From assembly GCA_002794785.1 (NCBI GenBank), contig NBBA01000007.1, positions 1,798,001-1,862,000 on the forward strand: a DNA stretch of 64,000 nucleotides, given 5' to 3'. The position numbers and the translations under genes were made by a program. This stretch comes from Coniferiporia sulphurascens (taxonomy: Eukaryota > Basidiomycota > Agaricomycetes > Hymenochaetales > Hymenochaetaceae). Each line of letters starts with the position of its first letter. The first letter of the stretch is position 1. The notes beneath the pieces are model-generated. The model searched no databases and was not told the origin of the DNA. It saw only the letters and a list, made by a program, of their open reading frames with translations. Shown here piece by piece: positions 1 to 10,966 of this stretch.

Positions 1-1459
1 TTTAAATAGCAAATATGCTGAATAGCATACCTCAGCGTTTCGTGTATCGAGTATGTATGTGCTGTGAACGAAAATAACCGAACATCTGAGAATGAAATAT
101 CTACTATAAGAGGGAAAAGATCTGCTAAACTATATAGTCCCTACGTGCTTGAAATCCGTGGGAGACGGCGGGAATCGTACAGATGAGATTGAAGCCGACC
201 GATTACTTTGAACGTAACGCTTCAACGTATTCCCAATGCATCAATACGAGCGTACAACTTGAGGTGCGTCTGTTCAAGTACATTCTTAAAATCTACGCAC
301 ATTGTGGTAGATGATGAGGTACAGTGGTGATGATCAGGCAAGGTGGGTTATCAGCATAAAACCGATGTATTTCTAGGGCAAGACCAGCTCCCCTTATATA
401 CACGTTCCGTGGGCTAGTACTACTATAACTAACTAGCTCCTATATCGTATGGCGTTATCGTTGCGTTATCATTTACTTAGTAAGATGGTTGTTCATATGA
501 CCATGTACTATATTTATATTGTTCGTTATATTTATTTAATATACATGTCAAAAGGGATGCAAGGTGATGTGCCAGTATTTTTTCGATGGATACAAATGAT
601 GCATCAATTTTAAAGGTTTACATTGGGTGGGAAATCCCAGGGTCACTGAATCTACACATCCCAAACAACGCACATGCTTACTCAGCGGAAAACTCCGGGT
701 GAGTCACATTGCCCTTATGGTCTCGCTACACGACCTGATTCTCTGCGATACGGAAGCTTTCAGAACTGTCTGGCGTAAGTTGTGTGTATTACGCTGTTTC
801 TTCTTGCATTGGTCCGATTGCTTGCAGGTATCGTCCCTTGAGCTCTATCTTTCTTGATGAAGTGCTTCATGTTGTTGACTTTGACTTCAGCACTCTCTTT
901 TTCTTGAAAACGTCTACTGAGTTTCCAGATTACTCGCAGGATGGTTCCTGCCCTGGTTGCATTCTGGAGGGAAAATCTATTAATCCCGTAATACTGCGTG
1001 GGCATCGTCACAAGTAAGGTCAGCGGATCATCAAACAGGCACAACACAGGCCCCCGTCAATGCGTACCGAAACTTATCGCCGCTTCACTTACTTGAGCTC
1101 CTCCCATGCATCACAGATACGCCTGCAACATGTTGGTGAATGATCCATTTTCTACTTCATCCGGCACTGGGCGTGTTTGGGTTCAACCTGTTTATTTGCC
1201 AAACAAATAAGATGCACCGTCATACACAAAAAGGGAGAAATAAGGGGTTGGTGTCCGACTACCGAAGCCGGGCAGGCATATAAGACGGTGAAAGCAGGGA
1301 AGAATATAGGGCATTACAGGTCGGCCGCTTTGTTCCATTAGCGCCCTTCCTGAAACTTCCACTCGATCTATCTAGACCCCTAGCTGCGATATTCTGTTCT
1401 AGAAAAAAGGGCTAGGTAGGTGGTTCTGCACCCGCAACCATCCGAATCACTGACGATAT
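1..1459. other. No gene recognised
   Basis: AT-rich sequence with only short open frames on both strands. I see no conserved motif, splice-supported exon chain, repeat or RNA gene. It lies downstream of the broken kinase gene that reads towards it. Confidence 0.5.
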
Positions 1460-2656
1460 TCATCCTTTGAACTCCGTCAATGCCATGACTATGTCCGACG
1501 CAGAAGGCCTCTCCGTTGGAATGGTCATCCAACACTTATTGCACAATTCCCATAAGTACTGATGGGATATCGACCAAGTCTCGTAGCGTTTAGGAGTTAA
1601 GGGCCGTTCGCCAGCCGCGATGGCAAGAATTACTTCGGTGAACTGGTTGAGGTGTGAATATGGTCGTTTTTTGGTCAACAACTCCTGTTTATGGAAGAAG
1701 CTGAGCACATGTTCCGGCGCCTTGCTAGCTGAATGAATTGCTTACGAGAACAGTCATACCGAACGCCCGCATGTCAGACCCCTCCGAGTAGGTGTCTGAC
1801 ACTCTGCCTTTCCTTAAAATTAACTCGATTGACATGTACCGACAGGTCCCCTTCACGTTTCTACTTGATGAGCCGAAGTCAAATGAGATAGACGCGGCGA
1901 CATTGCGGGATACGCCAAAATCGCAAATAAGAGGATTCCTCGACGGGGATATTAGAATGTTTTGCTACTGCGGTGTAAGTATATATGCTAGTTTGATTTT
2001 TCTGAAATAAGTTCACAGGCTTTATATCCGAATGCACTACTTTTTTTCGTGCAGGTACTGAATACCCTCGGCAACACGTGCTACCTATTACGAATAAAGT
2101 ATGCCTAAAGAAATACATAACTGATCGCAACGTTTTGCTCACCATTTGCTTAAGGTCATAATCCGGACGTGATTTAAGGTATGTAAGAATGTCGCCATTC
2201 TCCATCCACGGTGAGACCAGCGACGGGATGCCTTTCTCAAGGATAAAACCATGCAACGGGAGGATGTATGGATGGTCGAGTTGTGCTGATATATGCAGCT
2301 CGATCGCCAGTTTCTGGACGTCAAATTAAATAAATAAATAAATAACTTAGAAAAAAAAGCTCAACTACGCACCCGCTTATATTTCTCGCCATCCATACTG
2401 CTCATGCGAATCTTCTTAATCGCCACCTCCCATTAAACGGCGATTCGGAGCAATCCCCAGTGTAAACGTCGCCATAACCACCCCTGCTCTGCGGTTCGAT
2501 GCTGATATTGCTGATCGTTCCAGCAAGGTTTGGAACGTCGAAAGTATTGAGGTACTCTTCCAAGATGTCCCGGGTGGGTTTAACCTCAATAGGGTCAGAA
2601 ACATGGCTGTCTTGATCCGTCGCAGTAGACGCCCCGGCGACCGGGCACTGAAGCAC
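1460..2656 (-). pseudogene. TKL-type protein kinase, broken copy (K1)
   Basis: Minus-strand remains of a protein kinase of the family found four more times in this window. In order can be read the glycine loop (GGYGDV, near 2470), the VAIKK lysine strand (near 2425), the middle lobe (HPYILPL, WMENGDIL), the catalytic loop HSDIKP (near 2050), CDFG (near 1935), a degraded APE region and the C-lobe ending at 1460. Two single-base losses break the frame, one just before VAIKK and one just before the catalytic loop; the tryptophan of the usual DVWAFG is arginine. Introns sit at the family positions, and one holds an (AAAT)n run at 2325-2344. Upstream, near 2700-2730, a Cys-rich stretch (PCARCTEIPC) may be the remnant of the zinc cluster seen in K5. 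Recently dead rather than ancient, since most of the domain still reads. Confidence 0.8.
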
Positions 2657-2972
2657 AACTCAAAGGTAAGAGACGACTGGGGCGAGAGAAAGATTCAAAA
2701 TCCTACCATACAAGGGATTTCCGTACATCTGGCGCATGGACGGTGGCACTCAAGCTCAGCAGCATCCCTCTGTCCGTAGGTGTAGGGAGGAGGCACTTGG
2801 AACTCAGCTTCTCTCCTTCTGGGTAGCACAAACCCAAGCATAGCAGCCCCCAGTTTTCTGAAACCATAACGAATAGGTGCTGAGAAGACTGTGTATCTTC
2901 TTTCAGATAGTGCACTGGGAATAGGCAGTAGTAAAATATGACCAAAAGGCCCCAGTTCAAGATGCAATCATT

Positions 2973-3017
2973 TTCCTATTTATCCTATCCTATCCTATTC
3001 CTATATTCCTATATATT
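2973..3017. repeat. Short (TATCC/TATTCC)n microsatellite
   Basis: Imperfect tandem array of a 5-7 base unit (tatcc, tattcc, tatattcc). It abuts the hAT end fragment that follows and may mark where that fragment was truncated. Confidence 0.7.
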
Positions 3018-3900
3018 CCTATATAATAAAAATGCTCAGTCCTCACTTCCCTAAGAATGTTACTAATAATTTTACTAATCAAATCTTTGCAATTGCCGAG
3101 TAAAAATAGCTTTTTAAGGTAATTTTCTCTCCCGCCTTCCCAAAAAGTTAAAAATCTTCGCGAGTAAGTCCCTGGCGAAGTGAGGGATACTATTGTATGA
3201 TCCCTATTACAAAGGGACCCCTACTCACAAAATCGCTATCCCAGATTTACACACAACCAAATTACTGCTGAAAAACTTCATATGAGTGCTAAGTGAACTA
3301 TAAAAAATGGGTATGATAGCATCACAGCAAAATATTGCATTGTTGTGAAGCCACAGTCAAAATACTTGTTTTGCAATCTTGAAGAGCCTTTGGAAGGCTG
3401 CTGGCTTGCATGACAAGTAATTTTATCAGCAATTTTTTTGCAGGGTCATACATATTACATGCTAGGGTGTACTGCTCCACTACTCTGGGTGGAATAAAAT
3501 ATTGTGGTGTACAGGGAGAGAGCATAATGTTCGAAAGGTGACAAATGGTGACAGAATGCATCCGGCATTGCACCTTTTTTCGATCTCAGATAACAAATGT
3601 TTTGTAGTCAACACTACTTTATGTAACCGCCAAGCTGTCAGAGTATCAAAGTATGCATGACAGTTTGTGACAGCCATTTTGCATAAGGGGGACACCATTA
3701 TTCTAAGGGTTCCAGCTTACAAAGTGGTACTTAAAAACCTGGAGTAGATATAGAATACATGTAGCTGTTTCCATACCAGATCTGGGGATCAATTACTGAA
3801 TTTTGAGTGCTGTGGAAGCAAAATACAAAAGTTTTGTAATAGGGGTCATACAATAGTAGAGGGCTTGTCTTGTTAAGATTTAACCACTGTTGACAGTTTT
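3018..3900 (-). repeat. Truncated end of an older hAT element, split by a MITE
   Basis: Bases 3018-3187 match, in inverted orientation, the subterminal region 18361-18540 of the big hAT element (shared runs include aaaaatgctcag, taataattttactaatca, ccttcccaaaaag and gagtaagtccctggcgaag). The match resumes at about 3859-3885 (ggcttgtc and flanks) on the far side of the 667-bp MITE, so one hAT end was split by it. The terminal inverted repeat of this older copy is missing on the left. It lies outside the target duplication of the 3968-18656 element and is therefore a separate relic. Confidence 0.75.
3190..3856. mobile_element. 667-bp MITE with TA target duplication
   Basis: The element is bounded by inverted repeats of about 24 bp: the left end reads CTATTGTATGATCCCTATTAC and the right end is its reverse complement with one mismatch (GACCCC for GATCCC). 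It is flanked by TA on both sides (3188-3189, 3857-3858), the signature of Tc1/mariner-type insertion. Minus-strand frames of 72 and 83 codons lie inside but show no transposase motif I recognise. It interrupts the older hAT end. A diverged relative of its interior lies at 20.84-21.08 kb. Confidence 0.8.
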
Positions 3901-3967
3901 TACATACTCATTATGTAAATATTATCTCGATCTGCATGTAGATTAGCCTTTAAGAGTCAACTGACAG

Positions 3968-4085
3968 TAGTGTTGTTGGCGAAAGTCGCCAGTATCGCCA
4001 CTTCAAGTTTTGCCAGGGGTTTTGCTGTGCCGGTGAAACCTAAGTAAGAATTTGGTGCTGACGAAACTGGCGATATTAGTAATAA
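3968..4085 (+). repeat. Left terminal inverted repeat region of the hAT element
   Basis: The first 16 bases pair with the right end at 13 positions. Further in, the left end shares with the inverted right end the words GCCAGGGGT and GGCGATATTAGTAAT and a high density of short GGCGAA/TTCGCC words, which may be transposase-binding repeats. Confidence 0.8.
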
Positions 4086-4234
4086 ACATCCCCAAATTTG
4101 GAAAGATACATCGGCTAAGCAGACGATTTGTAATAGATTAATAATATTTCCTTGGTCACTGTGGTGACCTGGCACTGAAAGAAGAGTTTTTGTGTGCTTC
4201 TTGATTCATTTGAGCATCTATTTCTCAGCTTAGC

Positions 4235-5636
4235 ATGCCATCATCTGGAGGCCGCCCATTTAATGATTTCTTGGAGGAGAACTTTATGAAGCAAGGGGAA
4301 AGAGGAGGAAAGACAAAATGCTGGTACTACTCTTGCAACCACTGTGGAATACAGCTCAAACACCATGAAAATGCACTCTTCATGCATTTAAAGGAACTGT
4401 CAAAATGCACCAAGGCTACACCCGACATCAGGTGAAGGGCTGCTATCATTCTGACAGAAAAAGGCAGGGTAGATTTTTCGACAACACAGGATATATTTGC
4501 TGCCCTGAATACAACGGCATTGGAGAGGGGCCCAAGCATGGCCTCTGAATCTGACATGACAGGCTCATCCAGTGTCTCAGCAAAGAAACGAAAGCTCGAG
4601 GATCTCAAAATGAGCCATTTTGTGGATAGAACTTTGTCAAAAAGTGAAGTAGATGACTTAAACCTGAAGCTGCTTCGGTACGTACACTTATGGCTTTAAT
4701 GGCATCCCAATACCAGGCTGAAGTTCAAGTATATCTAGGGCATTCATTCACGCAAATTTTCCCTTTAACGCAGTCGAGAATCCCTACCTCCATATATTTC
4801 TCAGAGCGCTGAGGCCAATGTATCCTATCCCATCATGATATGTCCTCCAGCATTCAATTTTTGATGTAGAAGTTACACGGGTTGAGCTCCTAGAATGAGA
4901 AGACCTGAAAACCCGTCAGTACAGCACTTGGTTAGTGGATGGGTGGGAAGACATTCTTGGGCGGAGCCTATATGGTACAGTTTTGGCCAAAGTGGGCGAA
5001 CCACCTGTTGTCATGGGCCTATCAAACCTGACAGGAAAATGAGCAAATGCCAATGCTGTTGTCAGTGTATGCACAGAGGATATGGAATGGATGGAATTCA
5101 GACCTTCCCAGGTTGGTGCATTGTGTACAGATAACCCTTCAGTTATGATTCTGGCTTGCAAGAAGTTTGAAATGCAGTATAAATGGGTCATAGTAAGACT
5201 TAGTTCTGAATTTACATGGAAAGCAGGCTTAAAAGTTACTTACAGACATATGCTTGCTTCCTACACCTCCTAAACACCCTAATTGGAAAGGTCACAAATC
5301 ATGCAGTCATGAAAAGTGTCATAAAGTCCAATGCTCACCTTGTCACATTTTTCAATAGTTCGCATTTCTGGGGTGGGCAGCTTGTCGACATTGCTGTCAG
5401 TTTGGGAATCACACATGGCCTCGAAATTCATACAGAGTCTAGGTGGTACACACTAATTCTTATGCTGCAAAGCTGCCACTCGTATATGTTCATCTTCTTC
5501 CTCATCGTCATCTTGAAACCAAAATACTGATGCCATTAGACAGACCTGCTCTACAAATACTCATTGAGCGTCCCAATGCAACAAAGAAAACAAATGGTTT
5601 AACGTGCTTACCACTTGATGTCCTTGATGTCCTTGA
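4235..5636 (+). pseudogene. hAT transposase, 5' half (interrupted)
   Basis: The N-terminal exon (4235-4678) holds a BED-type zinc-finger-like segment (WYYSCNHC with downstream His/Cys, residues about 30-60). An in-frame TGA at 4433 breaks it; the same frame continues to 4678, where a GTACGT donor begins an intron of about 95 bases. Downstream, in shifting frames, come the hAT core motifs: GWEDILGRSLYGT (about 4945-4985), ALCTDNPSVM (about 5120), CFLHLLNTLIG (about 5255) and FFNSSHFWGGQL (about 5350). Several stops separate them. The coding sequence stops where the chromovirus inserted (after 5636) and resumes at 15779. Family identity is firm; this copy is dead. Confidence 0.85.
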
Positions 5637-6196
5637 TGTTACAATTTTCCTTTACTTTCCCTCACTGCACTGACTCACTTCCCCTTCATCATCATCAGTC
5701 AGCACAACTCCCCCATTTCTCCTTCTTACCCATCCTTATTCACCTTGCACCATAACACGCCATGATGTCGCCATATCACACCATCATGACGCGCTTTGCT
5801 TACTGACCAGCCCACTTGCATTACCTAGACATTCCTTGGGTTTCCATGACCTTCCATAGCCATGTAAACATACCTAGACAAGCCACTACAGTATCAAACA
5901 CATAGAGTAGCATATAAGCATGTAACATAGGTAGCACAAGTCCTAAGCTTGTGCTCTTTGTTCATACAAGCCCATTATCTGCTACCACCAGTCTACTGTG
6001 TGTCTACTAAGTCACCAGTCACTTCATCATAACCTGACTCCTCTCAGAAGCTTACCACGTCCACATCATCGATCAGGAAGCCCCACCGATGATCACCTTC
6101 GACTTACGACATCTAGGAAGCCCTGTTGTCATCACCATCAACCTCGACGATCAGGAAGCCCCGACATCGATCACCGCATAACCGTTGAGCTTAACA
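5637..6196 (+). repeat. 5' LTR of the chromovirus (560 bp)
   Basis: TG...CA ends, same length as the 3' LTR at 15214-15773. By eye the pair differs at about twenty positions, almost all transitions at CpG-derived sites (see findings). It contains a TATA box at 5913 and the likely transcript start. Confidence 0.95.
5913..5955 (+). promoter_or_regulatory. LTR TATA box and predicted RNA 5' end
   Basis: TATAAG at 5913-5918, followed about 27-32 bases later by AAGCTTGTGCT (5945-5955), the inverse complement of the bases just after the LTR. A small palindrome (agcacaag...cttgtgct) spans 5933-5955. The start site is inferred from TATA spacing and the self-priming match. Confidence 0.6.
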
Positions 6197-6198
6197 CT

Positions 6199-6209
6199 AG
6201 CACAAGCTT
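6199..6209 (+). other. Primer binding site, probably self-primed
   Basis: AGCACAAGCTT starts two bases after the 5' LTR. It does not resemble the usual TGG start of a tRNA-primed site, but is a perfect 11-base complement of AAGCTTGTGCT at the predicted 5' end of the element's own RNA (5945-5955). The Tf1/sushi group is known to prime reverse transcription from an 11-base match to the transcript's own 5' end; this element fits that scheme. Confidence 0.65.
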
Positions 6210-6299
6210 TCCCAAAATTTTTTTTGCTGATGTATCCAACGTCCAAGCACCAAACTTCTGCCCAACCTGTCAAAACTTGCCATCCCGCAGCCCACCTAC

Positions 6300-6859
6300 T
6301 GTTAAGCTCAATGGTTACTTGGTGATCGACGTCAGGGCTTCCTGATTGTCGGGACTGATGGTACGGCAACAGGGCTTCCTGGATGTCATAAGTTGAGGGA
6401 TGATCGTCGATGGGGCTTCCTGATCGACGATGTGGACGCAGTAGGCTTCTGATGGCGAGTCGGGTTACGACGAAGTGACTGATTGTCGGAAAGTGCACAG
6501 TAGACTGGTGGTAGCAGATAATGGGCTTGTATGAACAAAGAGCACAAGCTTAGGGCTTGTGCTACTGAAGTTACATGCTTATATGCTACTCTATGTGTTT
6601 GCTACTGTAGGGTCGTGTATCAGGTCGTTTACATGGCTATGGAAGGTCATGGAAACCCAAGGAACGTCTTGGTAATACAAGTGAAAGTATCAGTAAGCAG
6701 AGCACGTCATGATGGTGCAATAAGGCGTCATCATGGCATCTTATGGTGTAAGGGGAATAAGGATGAGTAAGGCCGAGAAATGGGGGAGTTGCGCTGACTG
6801 ATGATGACGAAAGGGAAGCGAGTCAGCGCAATAGGGAAAATGAAAGGAAAATTGTAACA
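6300..6859 (-). repeat. Solo LTR, antisense, inside the chromovirus leader/gag
   Basis: A 560-bp copy of the same LTR in reverse orientation, flanked by the 5-bp duplication CCTAC (6295-6299, 6860-6864). It separates the first codons of gag from the rest. It is a later insertion by a sister element, followed by LTR-LTR recombination. Confidence 0.93.
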
Positions 6860-6861
6860 CC

Positions 6862-8646
6862 TACCCCATCGTTGGAGGTACCTGGGACCACACCCTCAAG
6901 TGCTTTAAGAAAAAGCAGACCAACTCGAATGACTACAACTATTACTCATGGTTACAAAATCTAAACAGAGAATTTCAGTGGTCTAAAGCCAACGATGCTG
7001 ACGATGCACGCCTCACCTTCACACAAAATGTACCAGACTACCGCTCACTCTTTCCAAAGACCCAGACACCACCTCCCCAAATGTTGACCACCACTCCAGC
7101 ACCTAAGGAGATCAACCTTGCCCATCCTAACACCTTTGATGGGGACTGCAAATATGCCTGTTGCTTCTTATCCAGCTGCGAAGCATACCTCCATATCAAC
7201 CAACACATCTACACCTCTGATGAGTTGAAGATCAACTTTGTCCTCTCCTATATGCAGACAGGGACTGCAGGAGACTGGGCCATCAACCGTGAAATGCTCA
7301 CCTCCGCCTTCGCCAAAGACCCAAGCGGCAAGGCCCTCACCACCCTTGTCGGATATGGAACGTGGGGTGACTTTAAATGCAACTTCCGTAACACCTTCAT
7401 CACCACCAATGATGTTGCTGAGGCCTCTCAGGAGATTATGACGCTCCAACAGACCGGCTCGGCTGACGACTACAACAGTCGCTTCCAATCTCTTGTAACC
7501 CGAGCTGGAATGTCGGGGGACAACAACTGTTACAATTTTCCTTTACTTTTCCCTTATGCGCTGACTCACTTCTTCTTCGTCATCATCAGTCCGCACAACT
7601 CCCCCATTTCTCTCCCTTACTCATCCTTATTTGCCTTGCACCATACGACGCCATGATGACGCCTTATTGCACCATCATGACATGCTTTGCTTACTGATCA
7701 CCATACTTGTATTACCAAGGCCTTCCTTGAGTTTCCATGACCTTCCATAGTCTGGTAAACACACCTAACCAAGTCGCTACAGTAGCAAACACATAGAGTA
7801 GCATATAAGCATGTAACTTCAGTAGCACAAGCCCTAAGCTTGTGCTCTTTGTTCATACAAGCCCATTATCTGCTACCACCAGTCTACTGTGTGCCTCTTG
7901 GCCAATAGTCGCTTCGTTGTAACCTGACTCACTATAGAAGCATACCGCGTCCACATCGTCGATCAGGAAGCCCCACCGACAATCACTTTTCGACTTACGA
8001 CATCTAGGAAGCCCCATTGCCATACCATCAGTCCCGACAATCAGGAAGCCCCGACGTCGATCACCGTGTAACCGTTGAGCTTAACAACAACCTCATCCCC
8101 ATCTACAAGAAAGGCCTCAAACATGGCCTCCTGGCACACGTTCTATCCAACGCCAAACAGCCCACCACCATTGAGGAATGGTACCATGAGGCCTCCAAAC
8201 AGGACGCCATCTACCAGCGACTCAAGGCCCTTCGTGGCCCGGGACAAGCTCCCATTAAACAAGAAAACTGTTTCTGCAACCTCAGGAACAACCAACAGTG
8301 CTGCTTGTACCAGCCTAACCAGCGTAATATGCAGGTTAATGCTACCAACTGCCCACCATGTCTCTCAGAGGAGGAACATGCCAAATGCATGTATGAAGGA
8401 CGCTGTCTTGCCTGCAGAGAGAAAGGTCACAATGCTCGCGACTGCACCAAGTACCAGCAGGGGCCCAGCCAACAGTGCACAGTCTGTACCATCGATAATG
8501 CGTTCCCCATTGTTGAGACACCCGAGTCCACTCCGGAGAACACATCGCCCGAACACATCGCTGCGAGCATCCGTAACCTGCTCAGTCACTTCGACGAGAC
8601 AAGGAAAGACGAGATCTTTGACATCCTGGACAAACAGGGTTTTTAA
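6862..8646 (+). pseudogene. Gag of the chromovirus, split by two solo LTRs
   Basis: The gag frame runs 6862-7527, resumes at 8092 after a solo LTR and ends at the TAA at 8644-8646. Removing the LTR and one copy of its ACAAC duplication leaves the frame unbroken. The first part carries the capsid-like region (FDGD near 7135, YMQTGTAGDWA near 7250). The second carries a CCHC zinc knuckle (CX2CX4HX4C, bases 8404-8445), typical of nucleocapsid. The N-terminus lies upstream of the antisense solo LTR, in frame back to about 6219, but no clear start codon remains. Gag would package the element's RNA. Confidence 0.85.
7528..8086 (+). repeat. Solo LTR, sense, inside gag
   Basis: A 559-bp LTR of the same family with TG...CA ends, flanked by ACAAC at 7523-7527 and 8087-8091. 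It differs from the parental LTRs more than they differ from each other, so it comes from another source copy. Confidence 0.93.
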
Positions 8647-9616
8647 AGAGGAAGCTTAGATGGACGTTAAGTCTTCCTGTTACCATGTCTCCAATTGTAA
8701 ATTCCGATCCTTCACTCCCTGCAATGAAGATCCCAATTTCTATGATTGTTTATGACAAAACTGTCCCCACCAATGCGCTCATTGATTCTGGTGCTGAAGG
8801 CCAGTTTATCAATGCTAAATTCGTTATCAAGCATCGCATACCGATGCGAACACTCACCCGGCCCATTACTGTTCTCAATGTGGATGGATCCACCAATGAG
8901 CATGGAACCATCACCAAATATACCTGGCACTTGATTCACATCGAAGGGAAATCACTCCCTTTAAAGTTACTTGTAACTTCTCTAGGCAAGGAAGATGTAA
9001 TCCTTGGCCTACCATGGTTAAAAAACCATAACCCGGTCATCGATTGGACTAAAGGCACTCTCGCTATCGCAAAGGTTACCACTGCTACCTCACTGGCTCA
9101 GGAACAGGTTAAAGAAATGCAACCTGTGGAAAAAATGATTCCTCCTGAATACCATCGATACCTCGACATCTTCCGCAAGAAATCAGCGGAACAATTCCCA
9201 ATCTCCAGGCCCTATGACCATGCCATCAATCTCAAACCTGACTTTGTACCATGTGACTGTAAAGTCTACCCTCTGGCACCCAAAGAACTGGCAGCACTCA
9301 ATGAATTCCTAGATGAAAATCTTCGCAAAGGATACATCCACCCATCCAAATCACCAATGGCATCTCCTTTCTTCTTTGTCGGGAAGAAGGATACTAGCCT
9401 TCACGGATGCCAAGATTATCGAGCCCTTAACGAGGGAACCATCAAAAATGTGTACCCGTTACCCCTGATCAGCGATCTCATGGACAAACTCAAAGGAGCC
9501 AAGTATTTTATGAAACTTGACCTCCGCTCAGGCTACAATAACATTCAGATAAAAGATGGCAACCAGTGGAAAGCCACTTTTAAAACACCTCATGGATTAT
9601 TCGAACCAATGGTCAT

Positions 9617-10966
9617 TGTTAGATTCGCTCCCTGAGTAAGGGATTGAAACAAATGATAACAGATTCACACAGTAATACTAGTTAGTTTAGGGTAGACTTG
9701 TTACCCTTCACTCGCTAGAGTGTTAGAGCTGATGATGGTGGTAAGAGACAAGAGATGAATTAAACTGCTTTTTACTGCAATTTTACATTGGGCTTTTATA
9801 CCCTACATGTTGTAGTCTATTTACTATGTTCTGGTAGATACTACAACATACTACTCTCGCTTTATAAGTCATAAGAATGTTCCGGTACAATCCTGTACAT
9901 GCTATTTACTATTCTTAGCTTCTTATGAGTCAGTTACATATTCCAGTACTTTCTACAGCCTACCATGCTATCTTTATCTTATGCCAGAACCTTCCCTGAG
10001 TTTCCATCAAGTCATACAGTATAATACCTAAGTTAACCATTCTCGGATACTACTATACCTATGATGCTTCTCCTTATTTCCTAATTGGTTCTGCTGTGCG
10101 ATGCACTATACTTGGTTCCCATCAATTGTGTCTTCTAATTGATTGCCATGCTTCCATCAGCTATTCTTAGCTGAATGCTTAGATATACTTGTGTGGCTCA
10201 GCGATTATGCTAGCCTTCTTAATCTTATCTTGTTGTGGCTTGTTACTTATTACTGTAGACTAAGATTGAGTCATACCTTCCATAATATCATTAAAAGGGG
10301 TTCGTTCTGGTGTCCTATCATCTACTGGCATAAAGAGTGCTTCAGGTCCTATAGCATTTATATTTGTTATCCTGCTATACCCTGGTGTGACTCTATATGA
10401 AGGTTCATCATTGAACCACCATATTATGATCTCCTTATCTATTGGTACTAACTCCTGTCTTTGATTTGGTTCCTTTTGATCTACTGTTGTGTGTCCTTTG
10501 GCTATGAAGTTGGCTTTGTATGCAAATAGTTGTTCTCGTAATTGTTTATTGATAGTATGAACTATTTGGTGTGCTGCTTCTGCATAATTGGTTGATGTAA
10601 TAACCACCCTTTGATAACATAATTCATTATGTGGCTGATTATAAATCTTAGTTCTTGTGTAAGTGCTGATTACATATCTATTCAATTGATATGAGAACAT
10701 AGTCGCTCTATGTTCAATTATTACTTCTAGCCTTTCCACCACTTGTTGTTCCCTTGTACTATGATTGAATGTAATTTGACAGTTGTTATATCCTGCATTC
10801 TGTCCTACTGTTGCACATGCAATGTTAAATGCTTTCCATGCTACCTGATCTGCATCTTTACAGCATTGGCATAGGTTCCTGGTATCAATTAGATTTACAG
10901 GTCTTGCCATGTCGATCTTGATAATCTGTCAATCCAGCGATCACGATTTTCATCAATTTACTAACA
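9617..10966 (-). mobile_element. 1350-bp LTR-like element with ORF, copy 1
   Basis: Bounded by TGTTAG...CTAACA ends and a 5-bp duplication GTCAT (9612-9616, 10967-10971), inserted inside the reverse transcriptase. In reverse orientation it appears identical to the copy at 16817-18166. Size, TG...CA ends, 5-bp duplication and an internal TATA box about 170 bases from one end all suit a solo LTR of another retrotransposon family whose internal part is not in this window. Confidence 0.85.
10260..10910 (-). CDS. Uncharacterised 216-aa protein encoded in the 1350-bp element, copy 1
   Basis: Uninterrupted 216-codon frame, identical in protein to the copy at 16873-17523. The product is hydrophilic, rich in Asn, Gln and Thr, with an N-terminal Cys cluster (CQCC near residue 14) and no signal peptide, membrane segment or enzyme motif I recognise. 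It lies in the U3-like part of the element, about 470 bases upstream of the TATA box and on the same strand. Coding sequence inside an LTR is rare; it may be a viral-type accessory protein, or a frame kept open only because both copies are young. No function is proposed. Confidence 0.5.
   Translation of the reverse strand: MARPVNLIDTRNLCQCCKDADQVAWKAFNIACATVGQNAGYNNCQITFNHSTREQQVVERLEVIIEHRATMFSYQLNRYVISTYTRTKIYNQPHNELCYQRVVITSTNYAEAAHQIVHTINKQLREQLFAYKANFIAKGHTTVDQKEPNQRQELVPIDKEIIIWWFNDEPSYRVTPGYSRITNINAIGPEALFMPVDDRTPERTPFNDIMEGMTQS

Noticed and set aside
9617..10966. 1350-bp element as a DNA transposon or MITE
   Set aside because: TG...CA ends, 5-bp duplications and a TATA box near one end fit an LTR better than a TIR element; the inverted ends are only 6 bp.
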